A stretch of 64,000 bases of DNA from contig CALZBR010000005.1 of assembly GCA_945621435.1 (NCBI GenBank), forward strand, positions 1 through 64,000. Reading direction: 5' to 3'. Both the position numbers and the translations under genes were made by a program. Source of the stretch: an uncultured Lachnospiraceae bacterium. GTDB lineage: Bacteria > Bacillota > Clostridia > Lachnospirales > Lachnospiraceae. The first letter of the stretch is position 1; each line of letters opens with the position of its first letter. This document shows positions 63,969-64,000 of this stretch, piece by piece. Below the pieces are notes generated by a model. That model worked only from the letters and a program-made list of their open reading frames with translations, did no database searches and was not told the origin of the DNA.

Positions 63969-64000
63969 TGCCTGGATAATAAAATATCAAAATGTCATAA

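Noticed and set aside
1-64000. CRISPR arrays, tRNA/rRNA genes, integrases or intact transposases
   Set aside because: None recognised by reading; regularly spaced repeats and recombinase motifs were not seen. A tRNAscan-SE/minced/ISfinder run would be needed to be certain.

Overview
The window looks like a chromosomal segment of a motile, anaerobic Lachnospiraceae-type Clostridia genome. This rests on gene content, strong GGAGG ribosome-binding sites and repeated GntR/YtrA-ABC, Bce-type and YesMN-type modules. No rRNA, tRNA, CRISPR array, prophage or intact IS element was recognised. Main blocks: (i) heterodimeric ABC exporter; (ii) divergent Crp/Fnr regulator and ferredoxin/cupin genes; (iii) M50-like protease/DUF2178-like/XRE operon with nagA; (iv) diguanylate cyclase and NhaC-type antiporter; (v) two YtrA-regulated ABC gene clusters; (vi) cytoplasmic-type GH5; (vii) an AT-rich island with a HigB-like toxin, HigA-like antitoxin and SecB-like protein, i.e. 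a candidate toxin-antitoxin-chaperone (TAC) system; (viii) pgi; (ix) Bce-like ABC plus two-component system; (x) sigma/anti-sigma genes bracketed by inverted REP-like repeats; (xi) queuosine genes (yhhQ, queF) behind a candidate preQ1 riboswitch and terminator; (xii) a decayed ABC exporter pair; (xiii) hexuronate/KDG catabolism (eda, LacI regulator, uxaC, kdgK) and a sugar ABC transporter whose binding-protein gene carries an in-frame UGA; (xiv) a flagellar operon (flgM, flgN, two flgK, flgL, fliW, csrA) behind a sigma-28-type promoter. The most interesting item is the TAC-like module at about 20.59-21.91 kb, with a perfect 20-bp palindrome filling its promoter spacer.
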